Below, one piece after another: positions 23,516-31,176 of a stretch of 32,253 nt of DNA (within the stretch, counting starts at the first letter, position 1; the number at the start of each line of letters is the position of its first letter). This stretch comes from Streptomyces sp. NRRL F-2580 (lineage in GTDB: Bacteria > Actinomycetota > Actinomycetes > Streptomycetales > Streptomycetaceae), in the NCBI RefSeq assembly GCF_000720115.1, contig NZ_JOIR01000061.1, positions 1 to 32,253 on the forward strand. The letters run 5' to 3'. The position numbers and the translations under genes are program-made. The notes beneath the pieces were generated by a model. It ran no database searches, was not told the origin of the DNA, and saw only the letters and a list, made by a program, of their open reading frames with translations.

Positions 23516-23764
23516 ATGCGTCATGCGCCCGTCGTCGTACACCGGATCTTCCCGTCGGGAGGCCGGCAGGTGACCCTGCGGACCGCGAGCGGAGAGCAGT
23601 CCCTCGGGCTGGCCCACTCGGACGAGGACGTCATCGAGTTCCTGAGGCGGGCCGGCATGCCGGACCCCGACGAGGTGGTCCTCGGTGGCACCGAACTGGT
23701 GGAGTGGGACGCGGACACCCCCCACGTGTACGAGGCCGACCCCCCGACGGAGGATCTCCCCTGA
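23516..23764 (+). CDS. Small acidic protein of unknown function (82 aa)
   Basis: I do not recognise the family. It begins MRHAPVVVHRIFPSGGRQVT, with beta-strand character, then SDEDVIEFLRRAGMPDPDEV and an acidic tail (EADPPTEDLP). It looks like a single compact domain. It starts 45 nt after the previous gene in the same direction. The purine-rich run GAGGCTGGGGG precedes the ATG. Confidence 0.65.
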   Translation: MRHAPVVVHRIFPSGGRQVTLRTASGEQSLGLAHSDEDVIEFLRRAGMPDPDEVVLGGTELVEWDADTPHVYEADPPTEDLP

Positions 23765-23872
23765 CGTAGTCCCGCCTGGGGCTGCCGCCGTCTCCCGGCC
23801 CGGCCCCGCCGCCGCGCCTCCATGGCAGGCGAGGCCGGCGTGGTGCGACGACCCCGGACGGCGCGGCCCAAA

Positions 23873-23923
23873 CCCCGGGGCTCCGCCCCGCACCCCGCTC
23901 CTCAATCGCCGGAGGGGCTGAAT
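23873..23923. repeat. Streptomycete interspersed palindromic repeat, copy 1
   Basis: CCCCGGGGCTCCGCCCCGCA opens a ~50-bp element ending in CGCCGGAGGGGCTGAAT. It closely matches copy 2 at 23983-24032 (same direction, about 60 bp apart). Such elements (GGGGCTCCGCCCC core, CTCAAxCGCCGG tail) are common between genes in this genus. The core can fold into a hairpin. Confidence 0.8.
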
Positions 23924-23982
23924 GTGTGCGGCGGTGCGGCAGGGGCTGGAGTGCTGTGGGCAGCTGGACGTGCGGCTCAAAG

Positions 23983-24032
23983 CCCGGGGCTCCGCCCCGC
24001 ACCCCGCGCCTCAAACGCCGGCGAGGCTGAAT
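23983..24032. repeat. Streptomycete interspersed palindromic repeat, copy 2
   Basis: This copy opens CCCGGGGCTCCGCCCCGCAC and ends GGCGAGGCTGAAT. It overlaps the 3' end of the truncated aldo/keto reductase frame and supplies its stop codon, so the reductase's last codons are repeat DNA. Confidence 0.8.
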
Positions 24033-24817
24033 TTGCGCGGCGAAGCCGAACCGGCCGGTTGGGCCGGGGGTGGGTGTGTGTCGGGGTGATCCCCGCAGGG
24101 CGTCGAACGCAAGGTGCCTCGGCCCTCCGACCCCCCGACACGTTCGGCGCCGCCGGCGATGGAGTAGAAGGGGACGAAGGCGACTCCCAGTTCGCCGCAG
24201 GTGCGCAGGAACGCGTCGTGCTCGGGCCGCACCCCGATGCCGTACATGTTCTGCACGCAGACGACCGGCGCGATGGCCCGTGCCTCCTCCAGGTGTTCGG
24301 GGGTGACGTTGGAGATGCCCAGGTGGCGGATGAGCCCCGCCTCCCGCAGCTCGGCGAGTGCTCCGAAGCGCTCGGCGATGGAATCGCTTCCGACGACGCG
24401 CAGGTTCACCACGTCGAGGTGGTCGCGGCCCAGCTGGCGCAGGTTCTCCTCGACCTGGCCGCGCAGCTGCCGGGCGGTGGCATGGGGGATCCACGCCCCG
24501 GACGGGTCCCGGCCGGGCCCGACCTTGGTGGTGATGACGAGGTCCTCCGGGTAGGGGGCCAGCGCCCGGTTGATCAGTTCGTTGGCGGAGCGCAACGGCG
24601 AGAAGTAGAACGCGGCGGTGTCGATGTGGTTCACCCCGAGCTCGACGGCCCGGCGCAGCACGCCGATCGCCCGGGCCCGGTCGCTGGGCACGGCATCGTC
24701 CGCGAAGGCCTCGCCGCTCTGCGTCAGCCGCATCGCGCCGAAACCGATCCGGTTGATCTCCAGGTCGCCGAGTGTCCAGGTACCGGCGCCCGCCGCGGTC
24801 ATGGTCTGTGAGGTCAT
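24011..24817 (-). pseudogene. Aldo/keto reductase truncated at the C-terminus
   Basis: Residues 1 to about 223 are a normal NADPH-dependent aldo/keto reductase: GFGAMRL, IDTAAFY (Asp66, Tyr71), ITTKVG (Lys98), LDVVNLR (Asn138 where many have His) and LGISN. After PFYSIAGG the family should continue for another 70 or so residues, including the NADP-binding IPG and E-N segments. Instead there are about 45 residues of unrelated Pro/Arg-rich sequence ending in the interspersed repeat. The cofactor phosphate site is therefore missing. Start ATG 24817 lies about 22 nt below a GATACA -10. It is probably an inactive deletion product. Confidence 0.75.
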
Positions 24818-24893
24818 GCCCCGGATGCTCTCCGCTGTGTATCCTGCCGGGCCATTGATTAAGGCATGTGTGAATCCTCGGGGGAGGCCGGCC

Positions 24894-25922
24894 GTGCGGG
24901 CGGAGCTGACGTTCTCGGTGGGCGATCTGGCGCAGATGCGGTTCGCCGTCTCACCGATGTGGGAGGTCGGCCCCAGCTTCCGGTTGCTGCGCTCCGGCGC
25001 CGCGTCCCCCGTGCACGGGCCGTGGGCCGCGCAGGTGAGGCCACGACTGGCGGCGGCCGGCCTCGACCGGGGCTGGCTGGCCGAACTGATCCCGTCCTCG
25101 GGATACGTTCCCGACTTCCTCAATCCGGCGCCGAGCGGGCCGGCCCCCGCCCTGACGGAGGAACTGGCCGGGATCCGGGCCTCTCCCGCCGCCCGGGTCC
25201 GCCAGGACCTCGACCGCCTGCGGCACGAACAAGGGGGCCTCGGCCCCCGGAGCCGGAGCCTCTACGCCGAACCGCGGGCCCGTCTGGAGCGGGTCACGGA
25301 GGAGATCGAGACCTACTGGGAGCTGGCGCTGGCGCCCTACTGGGCGCGGATCCGCGCCGTACTCGACGCCGACGTGTTCCACCGGGCCCGGCAGGTCGCC
25401 GAGCACGGCGCGGGCCGGCTCTTCAACGATCTGCACCCGTCGGTGAGCTGGGACGACAACGCGCTCCGGCTGGCGCGCCGGCACCGGCCCCTGTCCCGCA
25501 GGACGGCGGGCGCGGGGCTGCTGCTGATCCCCTCGGTCTTCACCGGGCCGGTCCCGTTCACCCGTGTCACGCCTCCGGAACCGCCGCAGCTCGCCTATCC
25601 GGCGCGTGGCACGGGTGCGCTGTGGGAATCCCGGCCCGTCCCCCGGAGCGAGGCCCTGGCCGCCGTGCTCGGCCGTTCCCGGACCCTGCTGCTGACCGAA
25701 CTGGACTCCCCGGCCTCCACCACCGAACTGGCCCGGCGCACCGGCCTCTCGGCCGCCGGGGTGTCCCAGAACCTGACCGCCCTGCGCGCCGCGGGACTGG
25801 TCAGCGCCCACCGGGCGGGCCGCTCGGTGCTGTACGCCCGCACCGCGGTCGCCGACTCCTTCCTCGCCGCATCCTCCGAGGAGGGGCCTCCGCAGGTGCG
25901 CCCGCCCCACTCGTCCGGGTGA
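24894..25922 (+). CDS. ArsR/SmtB-type winged-helix regulator with long N-terminal domain (DUF5937-like)
   Basis: The 342-residue protein starts LTFSVGDLAQMRFAVSPMWE, an N-terminal ~245-residue domain characteristic of large actinobacterial ArsR-like proteins. It ends in a winged helix (about 265-330): RTLLLTELDSPASTTELARR, then GLSAAGVSQNLTALRAAGLV and RAGRSVLYARTAV. There is no metal-binding CxC motif in the HTH. GGGAGG lies 7 nt before the GTG start. It is divergent from the truncated reductase gene with a 76-bp gap, so it may once have controlled it. Confidence 0.88.
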   Translation: MRAELTFSVGDLAQMRFAVSPMWEVGPSFRLLRSGAASPVHGPWAAQVRPRLAAAGLDRGWLAELIPSSGYVPDFLNPAPSGPAPALTEELAGIRASPAARVRQDLDRLRHEQGGLGPRSRSLYAEPRARLERVTEEIETYWELALAPYWARIRAVLDADVFHRARQVAEHGAGRLFNDLHPSVSWDDNALRLARRHRPLSRRTAGAGLLLIPSVFTGPVPFTRVTPPEPPQLAYPARGTGALWESRPVPRSEALAAVLGRSRTLLLTELDSPASTTELARRTGLSAAGVSQNLTALRAAGLVSAHRAGRSVLYARTAVADSFLAASSEEGPPQVRPPHSSG

Positions 25923-25963
25923 TCACCTTTCGCCATCCTCGATCCGTGCGGGGACATGTCGCT

Positions 25964-25989
25964 ATAAAGGGGCCGTCATGTTGATCAAC
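25964..25989 (+). promoter_or_regulatory. TATAAA box and GTTGATCAAC palindrome before the ADP-ribosyltransferase gene
   Basis: TATAAA (25964-25969) is a good -10 without a clear -35. Ten bp further on GTTGATCAAC (25980-25989) is a perfect palindrome, 15 bp before the ATG. It may be an operator in the transcribed leader. Confidence 0.45.
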
Positions 25990-26004
25990 TGATGGGCACT
26001 CACC

Positions 26005-26700
26005 ATGCTGAAGGCCGCCCTGCGGGTCCTCGCCGCCGCTTCGCTCGCCTCCGCCGCCGCCATCTCCCCGGCCGCCGCCGCACCTTCCCTTCCCGCGCCC
26101 GCCCCGGACACCGGCCCCTGCGGGCCCGTTTCCGAGTTCGACTCGTGGGACTGGTTCAGCACCACCACCAACCCCTTCATCGCCTACGCCGTCGAGGCAG
26201 CGGCGAAGGCCGAGAACTGGCACTGGCGCGTCGACGACAACACCCTGTGGCGCGGTGACACCCGCGAGAACGTCGAGGAGCTCTTCCAGGCGGGCTTCAC
26301 CCCGCGCGGCGACCAACTGACCCCGCTGGCCGAGTACATCGTCAAGGGCGGCGGCCAGACCAGCGCCCACCTCAGCACCAGCTGCGAGAAGTGGGTGGCC
26401 GAGAAGTTCGCCACCTACGGCGCGGCCAAGACGGGATGGGTCTACGAGATCGAGGCCCCGGGCGGCATCGACGTGAACTCCACCGCCTGGGCCAACAACT
26501 ACGAGTCGCCCTACCTGTGGAACAAGGAGATCGACTTCCCCGGCGGGGTCGAGGGGCGGTTCATCAAGCAGGCCTGCAAGATCCGCCTGGTCGGCACCGA
26601 CCCGGTGACGAAGGTCAACACCTACGAGAACCTGGGCTGCAAGGACAACCGGGGCTTCGCACCCTTCCGTACGGTCGAAGAGCCGGCGCTCAGCCGCTGA
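26005..26700 (+). CDS. Secreted mono-ADP-ribosyltransferase of the Scabin/ScARP/pierisin type
   Basis: The 231-residue protein has a signal peptide (1-26, AAA-AP cleavage) and then a single ART domain. The landmarks are in the right order and spacing: NAD-binding Arg83 in LWRGDTR, FQAGFTPRGD, the STS motif (124-126) in SAHLSTSCEKW, GWVYEIEAPGGIDVN, and the catalytic Glu175 in LWNKEIDFPGGV. Four Cys (39, 127, 191, 212) can form two disulfides. In Scabin and ScARP the catalytic loop is QxE; here the first position is Asn173 (NKE), which may alter target choice. Relatives modify guanine bases in DNA or nucleosides. No immunity gene is adjacent. The ribosome site is weak. Confidence 0.85.
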   Translation: MLKAALRVLAAASLASAAAISPAAAAPSLPAPAPDTGPCGPVSEFDSWDWFSTTTNPFIAYAVEAAAKAENWHWRVDDNTLWRGDTRENVEELFQAGFTPRGDQLTPLAEYIVKGGGQTSAHLSTSCEKWVAEKFATYGAAKTGWVYEIEAPGGIDVNSTAWANNYESPYLWNKEIDFPGGVEGRFIKQACKIRLVGTDPVTKVNTYENLGCKDNRGFAPFRTVEEPALSR

Positions 26701-26706
26701 CCTCCC

Positions 26707-26755
26707 GTCTGACCTCCGGCGTCTGACCTCCGGCGTCTGACGTCTGACGTCTGAC
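26707..26755. repeat. Short tandem repeats GTCTGACCTCCGGC (x2) and GTCTGAC (x3)
   Basis: Two perfect 14-bp units are followed by three perfect 7-bp units, the 7-mer being the start of the 14-mer. They lie between the ADP-ribosyltransferase stop and its terminator. No function is apparent. Confidence 0.85.
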
Positions 26756-26778
26756 GTCGAGGGTCTGGGAGTTCGTGG

Positions 26779-26813
26779 CAGTGGTGGGACCACCTCGGGT
26801 GATCCCACCACTG
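26779..26813. terminator. Bidirectional hairpin terminator
   Basis: The 11-bp stem CAGTGGTGGGA with its complement continues after one mismatch for several more pairs to a tight loop. It lies 79 nt after the ADP-ribosyltransferase stop and 28 nt from the stop of the convergent SHOCT gene. Confidence 0.8.
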
Positions 26814-26840
26814 ACGACCGACCACCGACCGCGCTGGCGG

Positions 26841-27131
26841 TCAGACCGGGCCGTCCTTGAGGGAGCGGCCGAACTGCTCGTCCAGGACGGACAGCCGCCG
26901 CCAGTACTCGTCCTCGTCGATCTCGCCCGACGCGAAGCGCCGCCCCAGGATCGCGATCGGCGAGTGCTCGCCGTACGCCGCCGCCCGGTTCTGCCACGGC
27001 GCACGGCGGCCGCGCCACACGGTGCGCCGCAGGACGGTGACGACGCCGATGACGACCGCCGCCCAGATCAGCGGGAAGAACAGGACCCAGGGGCCCGGCC
27101 CGTCGTACGCGAGGGTGGTGAAGGTGTTCAT
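26841..27131 (-). CDS. SHOCT-domain membrane protein (96 aa)
   Basis: There is one membrane span (residues about 14-34, PWVLFFPLIWAAVVIGVVTV), a basic cytoplasmic linker, then a SHOCT domain (about 58-90: IAILGRRFASGEIDEDEYWR). GAGGAGC lies 8 nt before the ATG. Such proteins often accompany two-component systems; here it follows the histidine kinase/response regulator pair in the same direction. The inverted repeat at 27229-27246 in its upstream region matches one ahead of the kinase, so it is probably controlled by that regulator. Confidence 0.88.
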   Translation of the reverse strand: MNTFTTLAYDGPGPWVLFFPLIWAAVVIGVVTVLRRTVWRGRRAPWQNRAAAYGEHSPIAILGRRFASGEIDEDEYWRRLSVLDEQFGRSLKDGPV

Positions 27132-27228
27132 CTCGGTTCAGCTCCTCGGAAATCGTGGACTCTTCGTCTCACTCCGAGACTGGCTCCGGGAGGGGTGTCG
27201 GGTCGTCGTACGGCCGGCTGCACCGTGG

Positions 27229-27246
27229 GTACTTCCGCCGGAGTAC
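27229..27246. promoter_or_regulatory. Inverted repeat GTACT-N8-AGTAC, candidate response-regulator site
   Basis: GTACT and AGTAC are 8 bp apart, about 100 bp upstream of the SHOCT gene. The TACT-N8-AGTA core is the same as in the dyad at 29198-29219, upstream of the kinase. A smaller dyad GTCTC-N5-GAGAC lies closer to the gene (27166-27180). Confidence 0.55.
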
Positions 27247-27272
27247 GGCCGCGGGCGCCGGGTCAGCCCGGG

Positions 27273-27938
27273 TCAGCCGAGCCAGCCGGGCCGGACCAGC
27301 CCGGACTCGTAGGCCAGGACGACCAGCTGCGCGCGGTCCCGGGCACCGAGCTTGACCATGGTCCGGCTGACGTGCGTCTTCGCGGTGAGCGGGCTGACGA
27401 CCAGTCGGCGGGCGATCTCCTCATTGGACAGGCCCATGCCGACCAGCGCCATCACCTCCCGCTCCCGCTCGGTGAGCCGGCCCAGGTCCGCCGCCGCGGC
27501 GGGCTGTTTCGAACGCGCCGCGAACTCCGCGATCAGGCGGCGCGTGACCCCGGGAGACAGCAGGGCGTCGCCCCCGACCACCGCCCGCACCGCGCGCAGC
27601 AGTTCCTCCGGCTCGGTGTCCTTGACCAGGAAGCCGGAGGCACCGGACCGGATCGCCTCGAAGACGTACTCGTCGAGCTCGAAGGTGGTGAGCATGACCA
27701 CCCGCACGGCCGCCAGGCCCCCGTCCTCGGTGATCCTGCGGGTGGCCTCGAGCCCGTCCAGCACCGGCATCCGAATGTCCATGAGCACGACGTCGGGCCG
27801 CAGCTCCCGGACCAGCCGCACGGCCTCCTCGCCGTTCGCGGCCTCGCCCGCCACCTCGATGTCGGGCTGGGCGTCGAGCAGCGCCCGGAACCCGGCCCGG
27901 ACGAGGAGCTGGTCGTCGGCCAGCAGCACCCGGATCAC
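27273..27938 (-). CDS. NarL/FixJ-type response regulator
   Basis: The 221-residue protein has a receiver domain (1-120) with the acidic pair D8/D9, phospho-acceptor Asp54 in VLMDIRMP, the switch Thr in LTTFE and Lys in LVKD. It is followed by a LuxR-type HTH (about 152-212: LTEREREVMALVGMGLSNEE, then VSPLTAKTHVSRTMVKLGAR). All key residues are present. Its ATG overlaps the kinase stop (ATGA), so the two are translationally coupled. Confidence 0.96.
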   Translation of the reverse strand: MIRVLLADDQLLVRAGFRALLDAQPDIEVAGEAANGEEAVRLVRELRPDVVLMDIRMPVLDGLEATRRITEDGGLAAVRVVMLTTFELDEYVFEAIRSGASGFLVKDTEPEELLRAVRAVVGGDALLSPGVTRRLIAEFAARSKQPAAAADLGRLTEREREVMALVGMGLSNEEIARRLVVSPLTAKTHVSRTMVKLGARDRAQLVVLAYESGLVRPGWLG

Positions 27939-29140
27939 GGATCCCCCTCGGCGGTCGCGGCCGTCAGCGGAAGCCGCGCGACCACCCGGAAGCCACCGTC
28001 CGGACGCGGTCCGGCCTCGATGCCGCCGCCCAGGGCCGAGGCCCGCTCCCGCATCCCGACCAGACCGTTGCCGCTGCCGCCGGAGGTTCCGCCCGTCGCC
28101 GGGCCGTCGTCGTCCACCTGGAGCTCCAGGGCGCGCGGGAGCCAGACCAGGCGGATGCGGGCCGTGCGCGCACCGGAGTGCCGTACGACATTGGTCAGCG
28201 CCTCCTGCAGGATCCGGAAGGCGGCCAGGTCCACTCCGGGCGCCAGCGCCCGGGCCTCTCCCTCCGCCGTGACCTCCACGGTGAGCCCGGCGGCCGCCGC
28301 CTGCTCGACGAGCTCGTCGAGCCGGGCGAGGCCCGGAGCCGGGGTGCGCGGCGCCTCGCCGGGGGCGCGCAGGGTGTCGAGGACCTGCCGGACCTCGCCC
28401 AGGGCCTCCTTGCTCGCCGCCTTGATGGTGGTCAGCGCCGTACGGGCCTGCTCGGGGTCGGAGTCGAGCAGGGCCAGCCCCACCCCGGCCTGGACATTGA
28501 TCACCGAGATGCTGTGGGCGAGGACGTCGTGCAGCTCGCGGGCGATCCGCAGCCGTTCCTCGTCCACCCGGCGTCTCTCCGCCGCCTTGCGCTCGGCCTG
28601 CTCACGGGCCCACTGCTCCCGGCGCATGCGGACCAGCTCGGAGACCGCGAGGATCGCGAGGACCCACGCGGTGACGGCCAGCTCCTGCGACCAAGGCGCC
28701 GGCCCGTCCCCCGCGGGCGGGAGCCACCGGTACAGCCAGTGACCGATCAGCAGGTGCCCGGCCCAGAGCAGGCCGACGGCCCCCCAGGCGGCCCGTCGGC
28801 GGCCCGCGACCACGACGGCGAAGCAGGCCACCGCCAGGCTGAGGAAGACGGGGCCGTAGGGGTACCCGGCGCCGATGTAGACCAGGGTCACCGCGCTGAC
28901 CGCGTACACCACGGCCACCGGATGGCGGTGCCGCGCCACGAGGAGGGCGGGCCCGAGCACCAGCAGGAGCCGCGCGAAGCCGTCCAGGGCCACCCGCCCG
29001 CTCTGCGCGTGCGCGGCCCATCCGGCGCCGACCTGCGCGAAGACGGCGACGAGCAGCGCGGAGCGCCAGGCCGGGCCCCGCCCGGTCCGCTCCACCCATC
29101 TGCGCCACGGGGGACCCGGGCGCTCGCGCAGCTCGTCCAT
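27935..29140 (-). CDS. Membrane sensor histidine kinase (HisKA_3 family)
   Basis: The 401-residue protein has an N-terminal half with several membrane segments (about 27-45, 56-70, 76-92, 96-113, 118-136, 152-170). These are followed by a coiled coil (REQWAREQAERKAAERRR) and the HisKA_3 dimerisation domain with phospho-acceptor His204 in RIARELHDVLAHSISVI. The ATPase domain has the N box (LQEALTNVVRHSGA), VDDDGPA and the G box NGLVGMRERA. No extracytoplasmic sensor domain is visible, so it probably senses within or near the membrane. It is cognate to the downstream regulator. Confidence 0.95.
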   Translation of the reverse strand: MDELRERPGPPWRRWVERTGRGPAWRSALLVAVFAQVGAGWAAHAQSGRVALDGFARLLLVLGPALLVARHRHPVAVVYAVSAVTLVYIGAGYPYGPVFLSLAVACFAVVVAGRRRAAWGAVGLLWAGHLLIGHWLYRWLPPAGDGPAPWSQELAVTAWVLAILAVSELVRMRREQWAREQAERKAAERRRVDEERLRIARELHDVLAHSISVINVQAGVGLALLDSDPEQARTALTTIKAASKEALGEVRQVLDTLRAPGEAPRTPAPGLARLDELVEQAAAAGLTVEVTAEGEARALAPGVDLAAFRILQEALTNVVRHSGARTARIRLVWLPRALELQVDDDGPATGGTSGGSGNGLVGMRERASALGGGIEAGPRPDGGFRVVARLPLTAATAEGDP

Positions 29141-29197
29141 ACGGCCACGCTAGACGGCGCCCGCTCTCACCCGCGTCACCCCGGCGTAGCGTTTCCG

Positions 29198-29219
29198 GCG
29201 TACTCCCCGGGTAGTACGC
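29198..29219. promoter_or_regulatory. Inverted repeat GCGTACT-N8-AGTACGC, candidate autoregulatory site
   Basis: Perfect 7-bp arms lie 58 bp upstream of the kinase start. The right arm is part of GGTAGTACGCG (29210-29220), repeated directly at 29235-29245. NarL-type regulators bind such dyads and repeats. It also lies 150 bp ahead of the divergent secreted-protein gene. Confidence 0.6.
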
Positions 29220-29369
29220 GTACCAGGCCCTGTAGGTAGTACGCGCACCGCGCCCCTGCCCCCTGCCCCCTTCCGCCTCCCGGCCCTGCGGATGCGAGGC
29301 TCGCCCGGATGGGGGAAGCTGGGCATGATCTCAGCGCCGAAGCTGGGACCGACGGGCGAGGAGGACGTC

Positions 29370-29852
29370 GTGGACGCATCAGGAGACGGCCGGCGCGTCC
29401 GAGGCCCCCGGGCCAGGATGCGGACCGCCACTCTGCTCTGCGCGGCCGCGGCGCTTGCGGCCGGCACCGTACCGGCGTCCGCCCAGCCCCGGGCCGTGCC
29501 GGCTCCCGCACCGGATCCGCTCGTGGTCGTCGACTGCTTCTCGAAGCCCCAGGTACGCCCCGAGGAGTACCTGCTGGCCTGCGGCGACGGCAACAACCGC
29601 CTCGTACGGCTCCGCTGGGACACTTGGGGCCCGCGGACCGCGACGGCGACGGGCACCGACATGGTGAACGACTGCAAGCCCTACTGCGCGGCGGGCCGTT
29701 TCCGGTCCTACCCGGTGACGGTGACCCTGAGCAGCCCCGAGCCCTGGCCGGACCGACCCGACGTTCAGCGATTCACGACGATCCGGCTCCTCTACACGGA
29801 CACCGCGCCGGCCCCGGTCCCCAAGGACGTGAGCTACAAGCTCGTGTACTGA
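29370..29852 (+). CDS. Secreted protein of unknown function (160 aa)
   Basis: From GTG 29370 (GAGGAGG 5 nt upstream) the protein has an Arg-rich start and a signal peptide (TATLLCAAAALAAGTVPASA), then a mature domain of about 120 residues. That domain has paired Cys (in VVVDCFSKP, LLACGDGNN, NDCKPYC) and beta-strand character, ending KDVSYKLVY. This pattern is common among small exported streptomycete proteins without known role. ATG 29418 is an alternative start. It is divergent from the kinase gene and may share its operator region. Confidence 0.78.
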   Translation: MDASGDGRRVRGPRARMRTATLLCAAAALAAGTVPASAQPRAVPAPAPDPLVVVDCFSKPQVRPEEYLLACGDGNNRLVRLRWDTWGPRTATATGTDMVNDCKPYCAAGRFRSYPVTVTLSSPEPWPDRPDVQRFTTIRLLYTDTAPAPVPKDVSYKLVY

Positions 29853-29857
29853 CCCGG

Positions 29858-30760
29858 TCAGCCCAGGCAGTCCGAGACGAGCTCGGCGAAGGCCTCCGGG
29901 GTGAGGACCGTGACCCCCAGCTCCGCCGCCTTCACCGCCTTGGAGCTCGGCTTCCCGTTCGCGGACGGCGCGCAGACCAGGTAGGTGGTCTTGGAGTTGA
30001 CGCTGCTGGCCGCCCGGCCGCCCGCCTTCTCGACCAGCGCGTTCACCTCCGAGCGCCCCATGTCCGCCAGCGGGCCGCTCATCTTGCCGGTGACGACGAC
30101 CGTCCGGCCCGCCAGCGGGCCCTCCGCGGCAGCCTGAGGCTGCCGCGGCTCTGTCATGTTGACCCCGGCGGCGGCCAGTTTGTCGATGACCCGGGCCAGC
30201 GAGGCGACCTGCTCCACGATCACCGGGGCCTTCTCCGGCCCTATGCCCTCGACCTCCTGCATCTCGGAGGCGTCGGCCTGCCGGACGGCGTCCATCGTCC
30301 CGAAGTGCGCGGCGATGCGGCGGGACATGCTGCGCCCGGTGCCGAGCACGCCCAGGGCGCAGAAGACGCGGCTGAGCGGGCGGGACCTGGCGGCGGCGAT
30401 CTGCTCGGCCAGCTTCGCCCCCCGCTTGGCACTGCCGGAGGCGGCGGTGAGCTGCTCCTCGGTGAGGGTGAACAGATCGGCGACGTCGGTGACGTCACCG
30501 GATTCGATCAGGGCGTTGACGTACGTCCTGCCCAGGCCGTCGATGTCGAGCATGTCGCGGCCGGCGGCGTACTCGATCAGGGCGGGCAGTGCGCACCCGG
30601 TGCCCTTCGCGCAGCGCCACCGCTCCTGGTCCTTGTTGATCTCCCCACCACAGTTGGGACACGCCGTGGGCAGCGGCACCTCCTGCGCCCCGGCCGGCCG
30701 GAGGCCGATGACCGCGGCCTTGACGCGGGGGATGATGTCGCCCGCCTTGTAGACCGTCAC
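29858..30760 (-). pseudogene. ligA: C-terminal fragment of NAD-dependent DNA ligase (LigA-type)
   Basis: The 300-residue open frame equals only the last part of LigA. It has the end of the OB fold (VTVYKAGDIIPRVKAAVIGL), the Cys4 zinc finger (C34, C37, C50, C56), the helix-hairpin-helix region (LDIDGLGRTYVNALIESGDV, EVEGIGPEKAPVIVEQVASL), and a BRCT domain (GPLAGRTVVVTGKMSGPLAD to the end). The whole adenylation domain with the catalytic KxDG lysine (about 370 residues) is absent. In frame, a TAG occurs only four codons upstream of the GTG, at the point where base composition also changes. It cannot ligate DNA and is presumably a leftover of a second ligase gene. Confidence 0.88.
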
Positions 30761-31176
30761 GGTGTTTATCTAGGGTTGTCAAGCTGGATTGCAGCTCAGG
30801 GCGATGGGTCCTTGACAGGGACGTGTGGCACGTTGCTCAGCCGACGGGGTGACTGCTGGACGGGCCAGCCACTTGATGAAGATCGACTGCATTGCTCCAG
30901 GACCGCCAGTGTCCGCGGCCGTTGCGATGGGGGCGGACGCGGACGTCCTGCGAGCCTACGACTTCCTCTGGAGTTGCTTCGACGAATAGTTCGACCACAC
31001 GTATCACAAGCAGGTCGGAGCCTACGTCAAGCACGTCTTCCCCCGGACAGCCTCGCCATCGCCAGGTAGATCAGCAGGTCACACAGCGGCCAACCGAGCC
31101 TCAAGCGACCCGAAGATCGTTTACGGGACAGCCCTTAAGAGAGCGGGGGCACGTCGAGACGGAGTAGCTTGTTCCC
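30761..31176. other. Less G+C-rich gene-free stretch next to the ligase breakpoint
   Basis: These 416 bases show no supported gene. One plus-strand frame has protein-like stretches (ADVLRAYDFLWSCFDE, stop, then FDHTYHKQVGAYVKHVFP) that read like a decayed coding sequence, but I cannot name it. The base composition is visibly lower in G+C than in the rest of the window and remains so to the right edge. Confidence 0.45.

Noticed and set aside
24618..24893. N-terminal extension of the ArsR-type protein back to 24618
   Set aside because: It overlaps the reductase gene in antisense, and a well-placed GGGAGG precedes the GTG at 24894.
30837..31034. 65-codon minus-strand frame beside the ligase fragment
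   Set aside because: No ribosome site and no recognisable domain; it does not continue the ligase.
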